From: a bacterium
GTDB taxonomy: Bacteria; CG2-30-53-67; CG2-30-70-394
Assembly: GCA_024278555.1 (NCBI GenBank)
Contig: JAJRSX010000049.1
Coordinates: 1-9,246 of the forward strand
DNA: 9,246 nucleotides
Reading direction: 5' to 3'
Positions 1-6,554 of the stretch are shown here, in pieces. The position numbers were made by a program, and so were the translations under genes. The stretch's first letter is position 1. Each line of letters starts with the position of its first letter. The notes under the pieces were generated by a model, which was not told the DNA's origin, made no database searches, and saw only the letters and a list, made by a program, of their open reading frames with translations.

Positions 1-1520
1 ACGGCATGTTCGCCCTCGCCCTCTACGACCGGCGGGAGGGGCGGCTTCTCCTGGCGCGCGACCACGCGGGGATCAAGCCCCTTTACTACATGCGCGGCCG
101 AGGGGGCTTCGTCTTCGCCTCCCAGTACGACCAGCTCCTCGCCCACCCGATGAGCCGTGGCCTCGCGGTGAACCGCGACGGCCTCGCCCTCTACCTGCGC
201 CTCGGCTACCTCCCCGCACCCTACGCGATCCTCGACCGGACCGGCTCCGTGGAGGCGGGCGGCTGGGTGGAGGTGGAGTGCGACGGCACGGTGCGCGACG
301 GCCGCTTCTTCTCGTTTTCCCGCCGCGAGGAGGCGACCCTCCACGGCGCCGAGGCGTGGGAGGCGGTGGACGCGGCGGTCTCGGCGGCGGTGGCGCGGCA
401 GCTGGTGAGCGACGTGCCGGTGGGGGTCTTCCTCTCCGGCGGCATCGACTCCCCCCTGGTGGCGGCGAAGGTGCGGGCGTCGGGGCGGGAGGGGGTGAAG
501 GCCTTCACCATCGGCACCGGCGGCGACCCCTTCGACGAGAGCGTCGATGCCACCGCCTACGCCCGCGCGATCGGCATCGACCACGTGGTGCGGCAGATCT
601 CCGCGGCCGACTGCCTGGCTCTCCTCGACGACGTGGTCGCCGCCAGCTCCGCCCCCTTTGCCGACTACTCCCTCTTCCCCACCCTCCTCGTCTGCCGCCT
701 GGCGCGCGAGGAGGTGACGGTGATGCTCTCCGGCGACGGCGGCGACGAGCTCTTCTGGGGCTACGCCGAGCGGTTCGCCTCGGTGGTGGGGGCGGCGCCC
801 GACTTCCGTTCCCCCTCGTGGTTCCGGCGGGGACGGTGGGCGGCGGCCAAGCACCTCGGCCTCGGCGCGGGCTACTGGCAGCTCGGCTACCCCTCGGTGG
901 GCGACTGGTACCGGGCGAAGCAGAGCCACCTGGAGGAGGGGTGGCTGGCCCGCCTCTTCCCCGAGCTGCCTGCCTGGCCCGCGACCTTCCCCCTCTTCGA
1001 CTACCGCGGCCACGACCGGGACGAGACCGCCCAGTGGTGCCGGTGGAACGAATTCACCGGCCGCATGGCGTCGATTCTCGACAAGGTCGATCGTGGGAGC
1101 ATGTACGCCTCCCTGGAGGTGCGGGTGCCGCTGCTTGACCGGGAGGTGGTAGCGGTGGCGAGCCGGGTGGCGTGGAACTCCTGTCTCGACCTCGACCGCC
1201 GCCTCGGCAAGCTCCCCCTGCGCCACGCCCTGCGTCGCCACCTGGACCACCAGACCGTGGCCAAGCGCGGCTTCACCGTCCCCATGGGCAGGTGGCTGCG
1301 CGGCCCCCTGCGCCCCATGGTGGAGGCGCTGGTGGTGGAGCGCGACGAGCTGCTCGGCATCCCGGTAGACCGGCGCGGCACCCGCGCCCTCTTTCGCGCC
1401 TTCCTCGACGGCAAGGACTGCGCCTGGGGGATCTGGCTCCTGTTGAGCCTCGCCCTGTGGGAGGAGCGCCACCTGCGCGGCCGCGGATCGGCGGCGGTTA
1501 CCACGGCGGCGGGGAGGTAG
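1..1520 (+). CDS. asnB: Asparagine synthetase (glutamine-hydrolysing), AsnB type; 5' end outside window
   Basis: Makes asparagine or amidates another carboxylate using ATP and glutamine-derived ammonia in the cytoplasm. The frame is open from base 3, and the ATG at 6 is internal, because it sits in the conserved 'GMFALALYD' segment of the N-terminal glutamine amidotransferase domain. Roughly 115 residues, including the catalytic Cys, should lie upstream. Counting from that ATG, the rest of the amidotransferase domain ('RDHAGIKPLYY') is followed by the synthetase domain. This has the PP-loop ATP motif SGGIDS (144-149), SGDGGDE (from 242), 'DRGSMYASLEVRVPLLD' and a C-terminal 'KRGFTVPMGRWL' block. 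All are typical of the AsnB family, and no frameshift is seen. The next gene starts 4 bases after the stop and resembles a polymer-building transferase. This suggests a surface-polysaccharide cluster, where AsnB paralogues are common and may amidate a sugar acid. The real substrate cannot be read from the sequence. Confidence 0.93.
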   Translation, partial: GMFALALYDRREGRLLLARDHAGIKPLYYMRGRGGFVFASQYDQLLAHPMSRGLAVNRDGLALYLRLGYLPAPYAILDRTGSVEAGGWVEVECDGTVRDGRFFSFSRREEATLHGAEAWEAVDAAVSAAVARQLVSDVPVGVFLSGGIDSPLVAAKVRASGREGVKAFTIGTGGDPFDESVDATAYARAIGIDHVVRQISAADCLALLDDVVAASSAPFADYSLFPTLLVCRLAREEVTVMLSGDGGDELFWGYAERFASVVGAAPDFRSPSWFRRGRWAAAKHLGLGAGYWQLGYPSVGDWYRAKQSHLEEGWLARLFPELPAWPATFPLFDYRGHDRDETAQWCRWNEFTGRMASILDKVDRGSMYASLEVRVPLLDREVVAVASRVAWNSCLDLDRRLGKLPLRHALRRHLDHQTVAKRGFTVPMGRWLRGPLRPMVEALVVERDELLGIPVDRRGTRALFRAFLDGKDCAWGIWLLLSLALWEERHLRGRGSAAVTTAAGR

Positions 1521-1524
1521 GGCG

Positions 1525-2751
1525 GTGCGCAGCCGCCTCCTCGCCGCGGTACGGGCGGCCGACGACTGGCTCGCCGGCCGGGTCGGCCCCACCCGCGTCC
1601 TCTTCGTCCTCTCCGACGGCTACGGCTTCTCCTGCCAGGCGGAGGTGGTGCGCCACCTCGCCCACCGTCGCGGGGTGGTGGTGGGGGTGACCACCGACCG
1701 GCCGCGGCCGGTGGCGGAGATCGCTTTTGCCGACCCGGCGGAGGCGGCCCTCTTCCGCGCCCACTACGTGGCGCCGGGGCGCGCCGCGTGGCGCAAGTGG
1801 CATATGGTGGTGGACACCCACCGCAGCCCCTTCTACCCGCGGCGCCACGCCCTGCGCCTGTTCATGCACCACGGTCCCGGCTTCGGCATCCTCGGGAGCA
1901 AGGTGGCGGTGGCCGAGGACTTCGATTGCTTTCTCGGCCTGTCGGCGATTCAGCGGGCCATCTTCGAGGGGCTCCGTCCCGGCCTCTTCGACGACCGCCA
2001 CGCCTTCTTCGCCGTCGGCTTTCCCAAGGACGACCCCTTCGCCCGCGGCGGCTTCGACCGCACGGCGATCCTCGCCGAGCTCGGCCTCGACCCGCGCCGG
2101 CCGACCCTCCTGATCACCTCCCACTGGCAGGCGGGGGCGACCCTCCGCCGCTTCCGCGACGCCCCCTTCGCCCGCCTCGCCGAGGGGGGCGAGTGGAATG
2201 TCCTCCAGACCGGCCACCCGTGGCTGTGGCGCGGCGGCAAGGGGGGGCTCGATCCGGCGTGGTGCAGCGACCTGGTGGCCGACCTGCGGGCGGTCGAAAC
2301 ACGCCACCCCCACGCCCGCTTCCTCCCGGACCATCGGGTCGAGCCGCTGCTCGCCGCCGCCGACCTCCTGGTCGCGGACCACAGCTCGGTGATCACCACC
2401 TATTCGCTCCTTGACCGCCCCATCGTCTGGTTCGACAACCCCGACTTCGAGTTCGCCCTACCGGAGATCGGCGCAATCTACCGCGCCGCGAGCCACCGCT
2501 TCACCGCAGCGGAGGGGCTGGTGGCGGCGTGCCGCGCCGCCCTGGCCGCGCCCGCGGCGCGCGCCGACGGCCGCCGCCTCATGCGCGACACCTTCCACGC
2601 CAACCCGGGCGGGGCCGGGGCGGCAGCAGCGGCGGTGATCGAGGAGATCGGCCGCTGCTGCCGCGTCGGCGGCCCCGGGTGGGCACGGGTCCTGGCGCTC
2701 AGTGGGCAGGCCGACCACCGGGGTCGCCCGTTGTCGCCGCCGGCCGGGTAG
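1525..2751 (+). CDS. CDP-glycerol glycerophosphotransferase-like (TagB/TagF-type) protein
   Basis: A 408-residue protein beginning at GTG 1525, preceded by a good Shine-Dalgarno (GGAGGT, 1513-1518) lying inside the last codons of the upstream gene. No signal peptide or membrane span is seen. It has the spaced motifs of the GT-B-fold CDP-glycerol:polyglycerophosphate transferase family. These are an HHG motif at 115-117 (counterpart of the WHG motif of TagB/TagF), 'TGHPWLW' around 229-235, and the C-terminal 'LLAAADLLVADHSSVITTYSLLDRPIVWFDNP' block with DHSS at 285-288, matching the family's TDYSS-type phosphate-binding segment. Family members transfer glycerol-phosphate or related units onto teichoic acids, and in Gram-negatives onto capsule or O-antigen. 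The acceptor here is unknown. The arrangement (4-base gap after asnB) implies co-transcription. The final ~25 residues, rich in Gly, Arg and Pro, are not part of the fold. A more distant GT-B transferase remains possible. Confidence 0.72.
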   Translation: MRSRLLAAVRAADDWLAGRVGPTRVLFVLSDGYGFSCQAEVVRHLAHRRGVVVGVTTDRPRPVAEIAFADPAEAALFRAHYVAPGRAAWRKWHMVVDTHRSPFYPRRHALRLFMHHGPGFGILGSKVAVAEDFDCFLGLSAIQRAIFEGLRPGLFDDRHAFFAVGFPKDDPFARGGFDRTAILAELGLDPRRPTLLITSHWQAGATLRRFRDAPFARLAEGGEWNVLQTGHPWLWRGGKGGLDPAWCSDLVADLRAVETRHPHARFLPDHRVEPLLAAADLLVADHSSVITTYSLLDRPIVWFDNPDFEFALPEIGAIYRAASHRFTAAEGLVAACRAALAAPAARADGRRLMRDTFHANPGGAGAAAAAVIEEIGRCCRVGGPGWARVLALSGQADHRGRPLSPPAG

Positions 2752-2829
2752 GGACTTCCGTCCTCGTCCCCCCACCTGCCGCGGAGAGACGATACGATGG
2801 GGGTGCGGTTGTTCCCCTCTTCCACGTAC

Positions 2830-2842
2830 CACCTCGGAGGTG
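2830..2842 (+). promoter_or_regulatory. Shine-Dalgarno of the Lon-like gene inside a perfect short hairpin
   Basis: CACCTCGGAGGTG is self-complementary (CACCT/AGGTG with loop CGG). It contains the strong ribosome-binding sequence GGAGG (2836-2840), 5 bases before ATG 2846. This site fixes the start of the protease gene: the frame is open back to 2702, but that part overlaps the previous gene and has no family similarity. The hairpin would hide the ribosome-binding site when folded, so a regulatory role is conceivable but unproven. A weak -10-like TACGAT lies at 2793-2798 with no good -35 box, so I do not call a promoter. Confidence 0.55.
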
Positions 2843-2845
2843 ACG

Positions 2846-5419
2846 ATGGTCGACCCCCTCTCCCCCGACGCCCTCTACCGCCGGTGTGATCTGTTCAAGC
2901 TTGACTTCGCCACCACCGACGAGCTCCCCGACCTCGACGGGGTGGTGGCGCAGGAGCGGGCGGTGGAGGCGGTGCGGTTCGCCATCGGGGTGCGCCGCGA
3001 CGGCTACAACCTCTTCGCCCTCGGCCCCCCGGGGAGCGGCAAGGAGTCGGTGGTCCGCCAGTTTCTTGAACGGCGCGCCGCCGAGGAGGCGCCTGCGTCG
3101 GACTGGTGCTATGTCTACAACTTCGCCCAGCCGCACCGGCCGCGCGCCCTCCACCTGCCTGCCGGCCACGGCGCCCAGCTCCGCGACGCCATGGCGCATC
3201 TGGTGGAGGATCTGCGCGGCGGGATCCGCTCCGCCTTCGAGAGCGACGAGTACCGCGTCCAGCGCCAGGCGATCGAGGCGGAGGTGAAGGAGCAGCAGGA
3301 GAGGGCCTTCAACGAGATCCAGGAGGCGGCCAAGGAGAAGGAGATCGCCGTGGTCCGCACCCCCGGCGGCCTCGCCTTCGCCCCCATGCGTGACGGTGAG
3401 GTGATCTCCCCCGAGGAATTTCAAAAGCTCCCCGAGGCGGATCGCAAGCGGGTGGAGGAGGAGATCACCGCCTTCCAGGAGCGGCTCCAGGCCTTCCTCC
3501 ACCAGGTCCCCCAGTGGGAGCGCGAGAGTCGCAAGCGGGTGGATGAGCTCAACCGGGAGGTCGCCCTGTTCGTCGCCGGCCCCCTCATCGAGGGGTTGAT
3601 CCGCCGCTTTGAGGGGGTCGATGGGGTGAAGGGATACCTGGAGAGGGTACGCGACGACGTCGTCGACCACGTGGAAGAGCTGCAAAAGTCGGAGGAGGGG
3701 GAGGGGCCGGCGACAGCGGTGTTGCCGCTCCCCGGCCTCGCCGCGGCCACCCCCTTCTTCCGCCGCTACCAGGTGAACTGCGTGGTGGAGCACGACGGCA
3801 CCGATGGCGCGCCGGTGGTCTACGAGGACAACCCGACCTTCCAGAACCTGGTCGGCCGGGTGGAGCACATGGCGCAGATGGGGGCGCTGATCACCGACTT
3901 CAACCTCATCAAGGCGGGCGCCCTGCTGCGCGCCAACGGCGGCTACCTGCTGATGGACGCGCGCAAGCTCCTCACCCAGCCGTACGCCTGGGAGGGGCTG
4001 AAGCGGGCCCTGCGCCAGCGGCAGGTGAAGATCGAGTCCCTCGGCGAGATGCTCTCCATCGTCGCTACCGTCTCTTTGGAACCGGAGCCGATCCCCCTGC
4101 GGGCGAAGGTGGTCCTCTTCGGCGATCCCTACCTCTACTACCTCCTGTGCCACTTCGATCCGGAGTTCGCCGAGCTCTTCAAGGTGGCGGCGGACTTCGA
4201 CGATCGGATGGCGCGGACCGACGAAGGGGAGGCGCTCTACGCGCGGCTCATCGCCACCCTGGCGCGGCGGTACCACCTGCGCCCTCTGGAACGGGCCGCG
4301 GTGGCGCGGGTGATCGAGCACTCGGCGCGCCGGGTGGAGGACGCCGAGCGGCTGTCGGTGCGCATGGCCGGCGTCGTCGACCTCCTGGGCGAGGCGGACT
4401 ACTGGGCCGGGGAGGCGGGCCACGAGACCACTACCCGCGACGACGTCCAGGCCGCCATCGACGCCGCCATCCGCCGCGCCGACCGGTTGCGCGCCCGCCT
4501 GCTGGAAGAGACCGAGCGCGGCACCCTCCTCATCGACTCCACCGGCAGCGCGGTCGGCCAGGTGAACGGTCTGTCGGTGATCCAGCTCGGCACCTTCGCC
4601 TTCGGCCGGCCGAGCCGGATCACCGCCCGGGTGCGCCTCGGGGAGGGGGAGGTGGTGGACATCGAGCGCGAGGTGGAGCTCGGCGGGCCGCTCCACTCGA
4701 AGGGGGTCCTCATCCTCGCCGGTTTCCTCGGCGGCCGCTATGTCACCGACCGCCCCCTGTCGCTCCACGCCACCCTCGTCTTTGAGCAGTCGTACGGCGG
4801 CGTCGACGGCGACTCCGCCTCCTCCGCCGAGCTCTACAGCCTCCTCTCCGCCCTCTCCGGCCTGCCGCTTCGCCAGTCGTTGGCGGTGACCGGGTCGGTG
4901 AACCAGCGCGGGGTGGTGCAGGCGATCGGCGGGGTGAACGAGAAGATCGAGGGGTTCTTCGACCTCTGCGCCGCCCGCGGCCTCACCGGCGACCAGGGGG
5001 TGCTGATCCCGGCGGCGAACGTCAACCACCTGATGCTCCGCCACGAGGTGGTCGAGGCGGTGGCCGCGGGCCGCTTCCACGTCTTTCCGGTGGCGACCAT
5101 CGACGAGGGGATCGAGCTCCTCACCGGCCTCCCCGCCGGCGAGCGTGACGGTGACGGCCACTACCCCGAAGGCACCGTGAACCGGCTCGTGGAGGCACGC
5201 CTCGCGGAGCTCGCGGAGCTCCGCGCCACCTTCGCCCGGCGCCACGACGACCCGGACGAGGGGTCGAAGGGCGATCGAGCGGCCGGTGGCGGCGAGCCAC
5301 GGGGTGAGGAGGGCGAGGCGACTTGCAGCGCTCAGCGCTCAGCTTTCAGTGCTCAGGGGCGGGCGCTCGGTGGGGGGGAGGGGGGTCGGCAGGGGGAGGG
5401 GAGGGGGGGTGGGGTGTGA
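2846..5419 (+). CDS. Lon-like protease (AAA_32/Lon-C type) with degenerate ATPase motifs and repeat-derived tail
   Basis: An 857-residue cytoplasmic serine protease of the 'Lon-related, ATP-binding' family, not housekeeping Lon (no Lon N-terminal substrate domain). The order is as follows: N-terminal AAA-like part with P-loop GPPGSGKES (60-68), charged helical, probably coiled-coil insert (~130-300), 'NPTFQNLVGRVE' block, Walker B-like 'GGYLLMDAR' (D371), then the Lon protease domain (~570-770). The catalytic Ser657 (GDSAS) and Lys700 (NEKIEGFF) are 43 residues apart, as in E. coli Lon. The P-loop has Glu where Thr or Ser is usual, and Walker B has DA rather than DE, so ATP hydrolysis may be weak or absent, as reported for LonC-type proteases. 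Family similarity ends near residue 800 ('YPEGTVNRLVEARL…FARR'). Residues ~801-857 are low-complexity and encoded by heptamer repeats and G-runs. The start is ATG 2846 with GGAGG. The stop overlaps the next start (GTGA). Likely role: protein quality control or stress response. Confidence 0.9.
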   Translation: MVDPLSPDALYRRCDLFKLDFATTDELPDLDGVVAQERAVEAVRFAIGVRRDGYNLFALGPPGSGKESVVRQFLERRAAEEAPASDWCYVYNFAQPHRPRALHLPAGHGAQLRDAMAHLVEDLRGGIRSAFESDEYRVQRQAIEAEVKEQQERAFNEIQEAAKEKEIAVVRTPGGLAFAPMRDGEVISPEEFQKLPEADRKRVEEEITAFQERLQAFLHQVPQWERESRKRVDELNREVALFVAGPLIEGLIRRFEGVDGVKGYLERVRDDVVDHVEELQKSEEGEGPATAVLPLPGLAAATPFFRRYQVNCVVEHDGTDGAPVVYEDNPTFQNLVGRVEHMAQMGALITDFNLIKAGALLRANGGYLLMDARKLLTQPYAWEGLKRALRQRQVKIESLGEMLSIVATVSLEPEPIPLRAKVVLFGDPYLYYLLCHFDPEFAELFKVAADFDDRMARTDEGEALYARLIATLARRYHLRPLERAAVARVIEHSARRVEDAERLSVRMAGVVDLLGEADYWAGEAGHETTTRDDVQAAIDAAIRRADRLRARLLEETERGTLLIDSTGSAVGQVNGLSVIQLGTFAFGRPSRITARVRLGEGEVVDIEREVELGGPLHSKGVLILAGFLGGRYVTDRPLSLHATLVFEQSYGGVDGDSASSAELYSLLSALSGLPLRQSLAVTGSVNQRGVVQAIGGVNEKIEGFFDLCAARGLTGDQGVLIPAANVNHLMLRHEVVEAVAAGRFHVFPVATIDEGIELLTGLPAGERDGDGHYPEGTVNRLVEARLAELAELRATFARRHDDPDEGSKGDRAAGGGEPRGEEGEATCSAQRSAFSAQGRALGGGEGGRQGEGRGGGV
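5212..5225. repeat. 14-bp perfect palindrome and tandem CTCGCGGAG near end of the protease core
   Basis: CGCGGAGCTCCGCG is a perfect palindrome, and the 9-base unit CTCGCGGAG occurs twice in tandem just before and into it (5201-5209 and 5210-5218). It encodes the repeated AEL-AEL residues at the end of the conserved part of the Lon-like protein. A stable RNA hairpin is possible, but it lies inside coding sequence and has no U-tract. It may be chance in such GC-rich DNA. Confidence 0.4.
5327..5356 (+). repeat. Heptamer tandem repeat AGCGCTC / AGCGCTC / AGCTTTC / AGTGCTC
   Basis: Four adjacent 7-base units, two identical and two with one or two changes, followed by AG. Period 7 is out of step with codons, so in the protease frame it reads as a meaningless SAQ-rich string ('CSAQRSAFSAQ'). 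This supports the view that the tail arose from non-coding DNA. The A/T-containing units stand out from the GC-saturated surroundings. The style (short degenerate tandem units) matches the repeats in the gap before trpF. Confidence 0.8.
5372..5414 (+). other. G-run tract, potential G-quadruplex, covering the translation start region of the stress-protein gene
   Basis: Six G-runs on the coding strand: G7 (5372-5378), G6 (5380-5385), G5 (5392-5396), G4 (5398-5401), G7 (5403-5409) and G4 (5411-5414), separated by single bases or a short TCGGCA stretch. This exceeds the usual four-runs-of-three rule for quadruplex formation in DNA and in the mRNA. The only candidate ribosome-binding sequence for the downstream gene (GGAGG at 5400-5404, or the AGGGG after it) lies within it. 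Folding is predicted, not shown. Confidence 0.65.
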
Positions 5420-6255
5420 GCGGCCAGCACGGTGAGATCCGGCGCATCGTGGTGGCGGTCGACACCTCCGCCGACTCCCTCGCGGCCCTGCACACCGCGG
5501 TTGGTCTCGCCGCCGGCCTCTCCGCGGAGCTCCACGGCCTCTTCGTGGAGGATGCCAACCTCGTGGCCCTCGCCCGCCTCCCCTTTGCCCGTGAGGTGCG
5601 CCTCTCCGCCGCCCCCCGGCGGTTGGAGCCGGAGGCGGTGGAGGGGCAGCTCCGCCGCCTCGCCGCCGCGGCGCGCCGCGCCCTGGAGCGGGAGGCGGCC
5701 AGCCGCCAGGTGGCGTGCACCTTCCGGGTGGCGCGCGGCCAGGTGGCGCGGGAGGTGGTCGCCGCCGCCGGCGAGGGCGACCTCCTCATCCTTGGGCGGG
5801 TGAGCCGCCCCATCCTCCCGGGCGGCCCCTTCGGCTCCACCGCCCGCGCCGCCACCGCCCAGGCGGTGAGCTCCGTCCTCCTCCTCCAGCGCGCCGCCGT
5901 TGTCGGCCGGCCGGTGGTGGTGGCCTACGACGCCACCCCCCTGGCGCGCCGCGCCCTCGCCCTCGCCGCCCGTCTCGCCCACCTGCAGGAGGCGCCGATC
6001 ACCCTCCTCCTTCCCCCCCTGGCGGGGGGCGAGAGGGTCGCGGTGGAGACGGCGGCCGCCGAGGCGCTGCTCCCCACCCGCGTCGACTTCACCCTCCGCC
6101 CCCTGCCCCGCGCCACCGCCGCCGCGGTGGCCGCGGCGGTGGGCGAGTTGGAGGGCGGCCTCCTCGTCGTCGGCGCCGACACCATCCTCCTCGCCGCGGA
6201 CGAGCTGCCGGCCCTGGTGGAGAGCCTCACCTGTCCGCTGTTGGTGGTGCGGTGA
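5416..6255 (+). CDS. Tandem universal stress protein (UspA-like, two domains)
   Basis: A 279-residue soluble protein with two UspA-fold halves. The first (~8-155) opens 'IRRIVVAVDTSADSLAALHTA' and ends 'LLILGRVSRP…FGSTARAATAQAVSSVLLLQ'. This fits the ATP-binding pattern G-2x-G-9x-G-S in exact spacing (G127, then S130 in place of the second Gly, then G140-S141). The second (~160-279) opens 'RPVVVAYDATPLARRALALAA' and ends 'LLVVGADT…LTCPLLVVR' without a recognisable nucleotide loop, so it looks degenerate. I chose GTG 5416, which overlaps the protease stop as GTGA and begins directly before the first strand. A TTG at 5323 is in frame but would add 31 residues translated from heptamer repeats and G-runs. 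The overlap implies translational coupling with the Lon-like protease. Role inferred: stress signalling or protection. Family identification is fairly sure, the specific function unknown. Confidence 0.82.
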   Translation: MSGQHGEIRRIVVAVDTSADSLAALHTAVGLAAGLSAELHGLFVEDANLVALARLPFAREVRLSAAPRRLEPEAVEGQLRRLAAAARRALEREAASRQVACTFRVARGQVAREVVAAAGEGDLLILGRVSRPILPGGPFGSTARAATAQAVSSVLLLQRAAVVGRPVVVAYDATPLARRALALAARLAHLQEAPITLLLPPLAGGERVAVETAAAEALLPTRVDFTLRPLPRATAAAVAAAVGELEGGLLVVGADTILLAADELPALVESLTCPLLVVR

Positions 6256-6260
6256 GGGGG

Positions 6261-6285
6261 CAAAACCACGAAGGATACGAAGGGG
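6261..6285 (+). repeat. CACGAAG-type repeat, left copy of an inverted pair
   Basis: Starts CAAAACCACGAAGG and contains ACGAAG twice at a 9-base period. It begins 6 bases after the stress-protein stop codon. Its 25 bases match the reverse complement of 6450-6474 at 21 positions. Similar ACCACGAAGG…ACGAAGG strings recur between genes in many unrelated bacterial genomes, as far as I recall. Copy number here is untestable from one window. Confidence 0.75.
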
Positions 6286-6349
6286 GAGGGCTCCGGAGGT
6301 CGGTGTCGCGGGTGGTGGGCCGGGTGATCGTGGGGAGTGGGGCTTTCAA

Positions 6350-6365
6350 CGCAAAGGCGCAAAGG
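6350..6365 (+). repeat. Two perfect tandem CGCAAAGG octamers
   Basis: CGCAAAGG occurs twice in a row, preceded by GGCTTTCAA and followed by a run of G. The wording TTTCAACGCAAAGG… resembles another dispersed intergenic repeat type seen in many bacteria (from memory, not searched). It lies between the arms of the CACGAAG inverted pair. Confidence 0.7.
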
Positions 6366-6374
6366 GGGGGCAGC

Positions 6375-6397
6375 AGTAGAAAGTAGGAAGTAGAAAG
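6375..6397 (+). repeat. Heptamer array AGTAGAA / AGTAGGA / AGTAGAA
   Basis: Three 7-base units with one substitution in the middle unit, plus a partial AG. It lies 9 bases after the CGCAAAGG pair and is followed by G-runs. The period is the same as the heptamer repeat in the protease tail, but with a different word. Confidence 0.75.
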
Positions 6398-6449
6398 GGG
6401 GAGGCTGGGCGGGGGGGATGGCCGACTTGGAGCGGATCCTGCCGCGGCT

Positions 6450-6474
6450 CCCCTTCGTGGGCTTCGTGGTCTTG
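6450..6474 (-). repeat. CACGAAG-type repeat, right (inverted) copy
   Basis: On the minus strand this reads CAAGACCACGAAGC then CCACGAAGGGG, again two ACGAAG words at a 9-base period. It pairs with 6261-6285 (21 of 25 positions), so the two could form a stem enclosing 164 bases or mark the ends of a small element. No target-site duplication is visible outside either copy. Confidence 0.75.
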
Positions 6475-6531
6475 TCCGGGGGAGGGGGGGGTGTCCGGAA
6501 GGCAGCAGATGGAGCCGACGATGTTGGGGTT

Positions 6532-6554
6532 ACCCCCGCCCCTCGCGTGGGGGT
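6532..6554 (+). other. GC-rich hairpin just upstream of trpF
   Basis: ACCCCCGC (6532-6539) pairs with GCGGGGGT-like GTGGGGGT (6547-6554), giving 8 pairs including one G-T, with a 7-base loop. GGGG at 6526-6529 could instead pair with the same C-run, so two folds compete. It ends 25 bases before the trpF ATG and is followed by GGATCC and GGGTACCC palindromes, not a T-tract. It is therefore not a standard terminator. No Trp-rich leader peptide accompanies it. Confidence 0.5.

Noticed and set aside
2702-2845. Upstream extension of the Lon-like frame (48 extra residues)
   Set aside because: It overlaps the previous gene and the spacer, has no family similarity, and a strong GGAGG lies 5 bases before ATG 2846.
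2699-5245. 848-codon open frame on the minus strand opposite the Lon-like gene
   Set aside because: It is a mirror of a GC-rich coding region: the translation is dominated by His, Gly, Glu, Val and Leu with no recognisable domain, while the + strand carries a full protease with catalytic residues.
5323-5415. TTG start giving the stress protein 31 more residues
   Set aside because: Those residues are translated heptamer repeat and G-runs; GTG 5416 begins the fold and overlaps the upstream stop.
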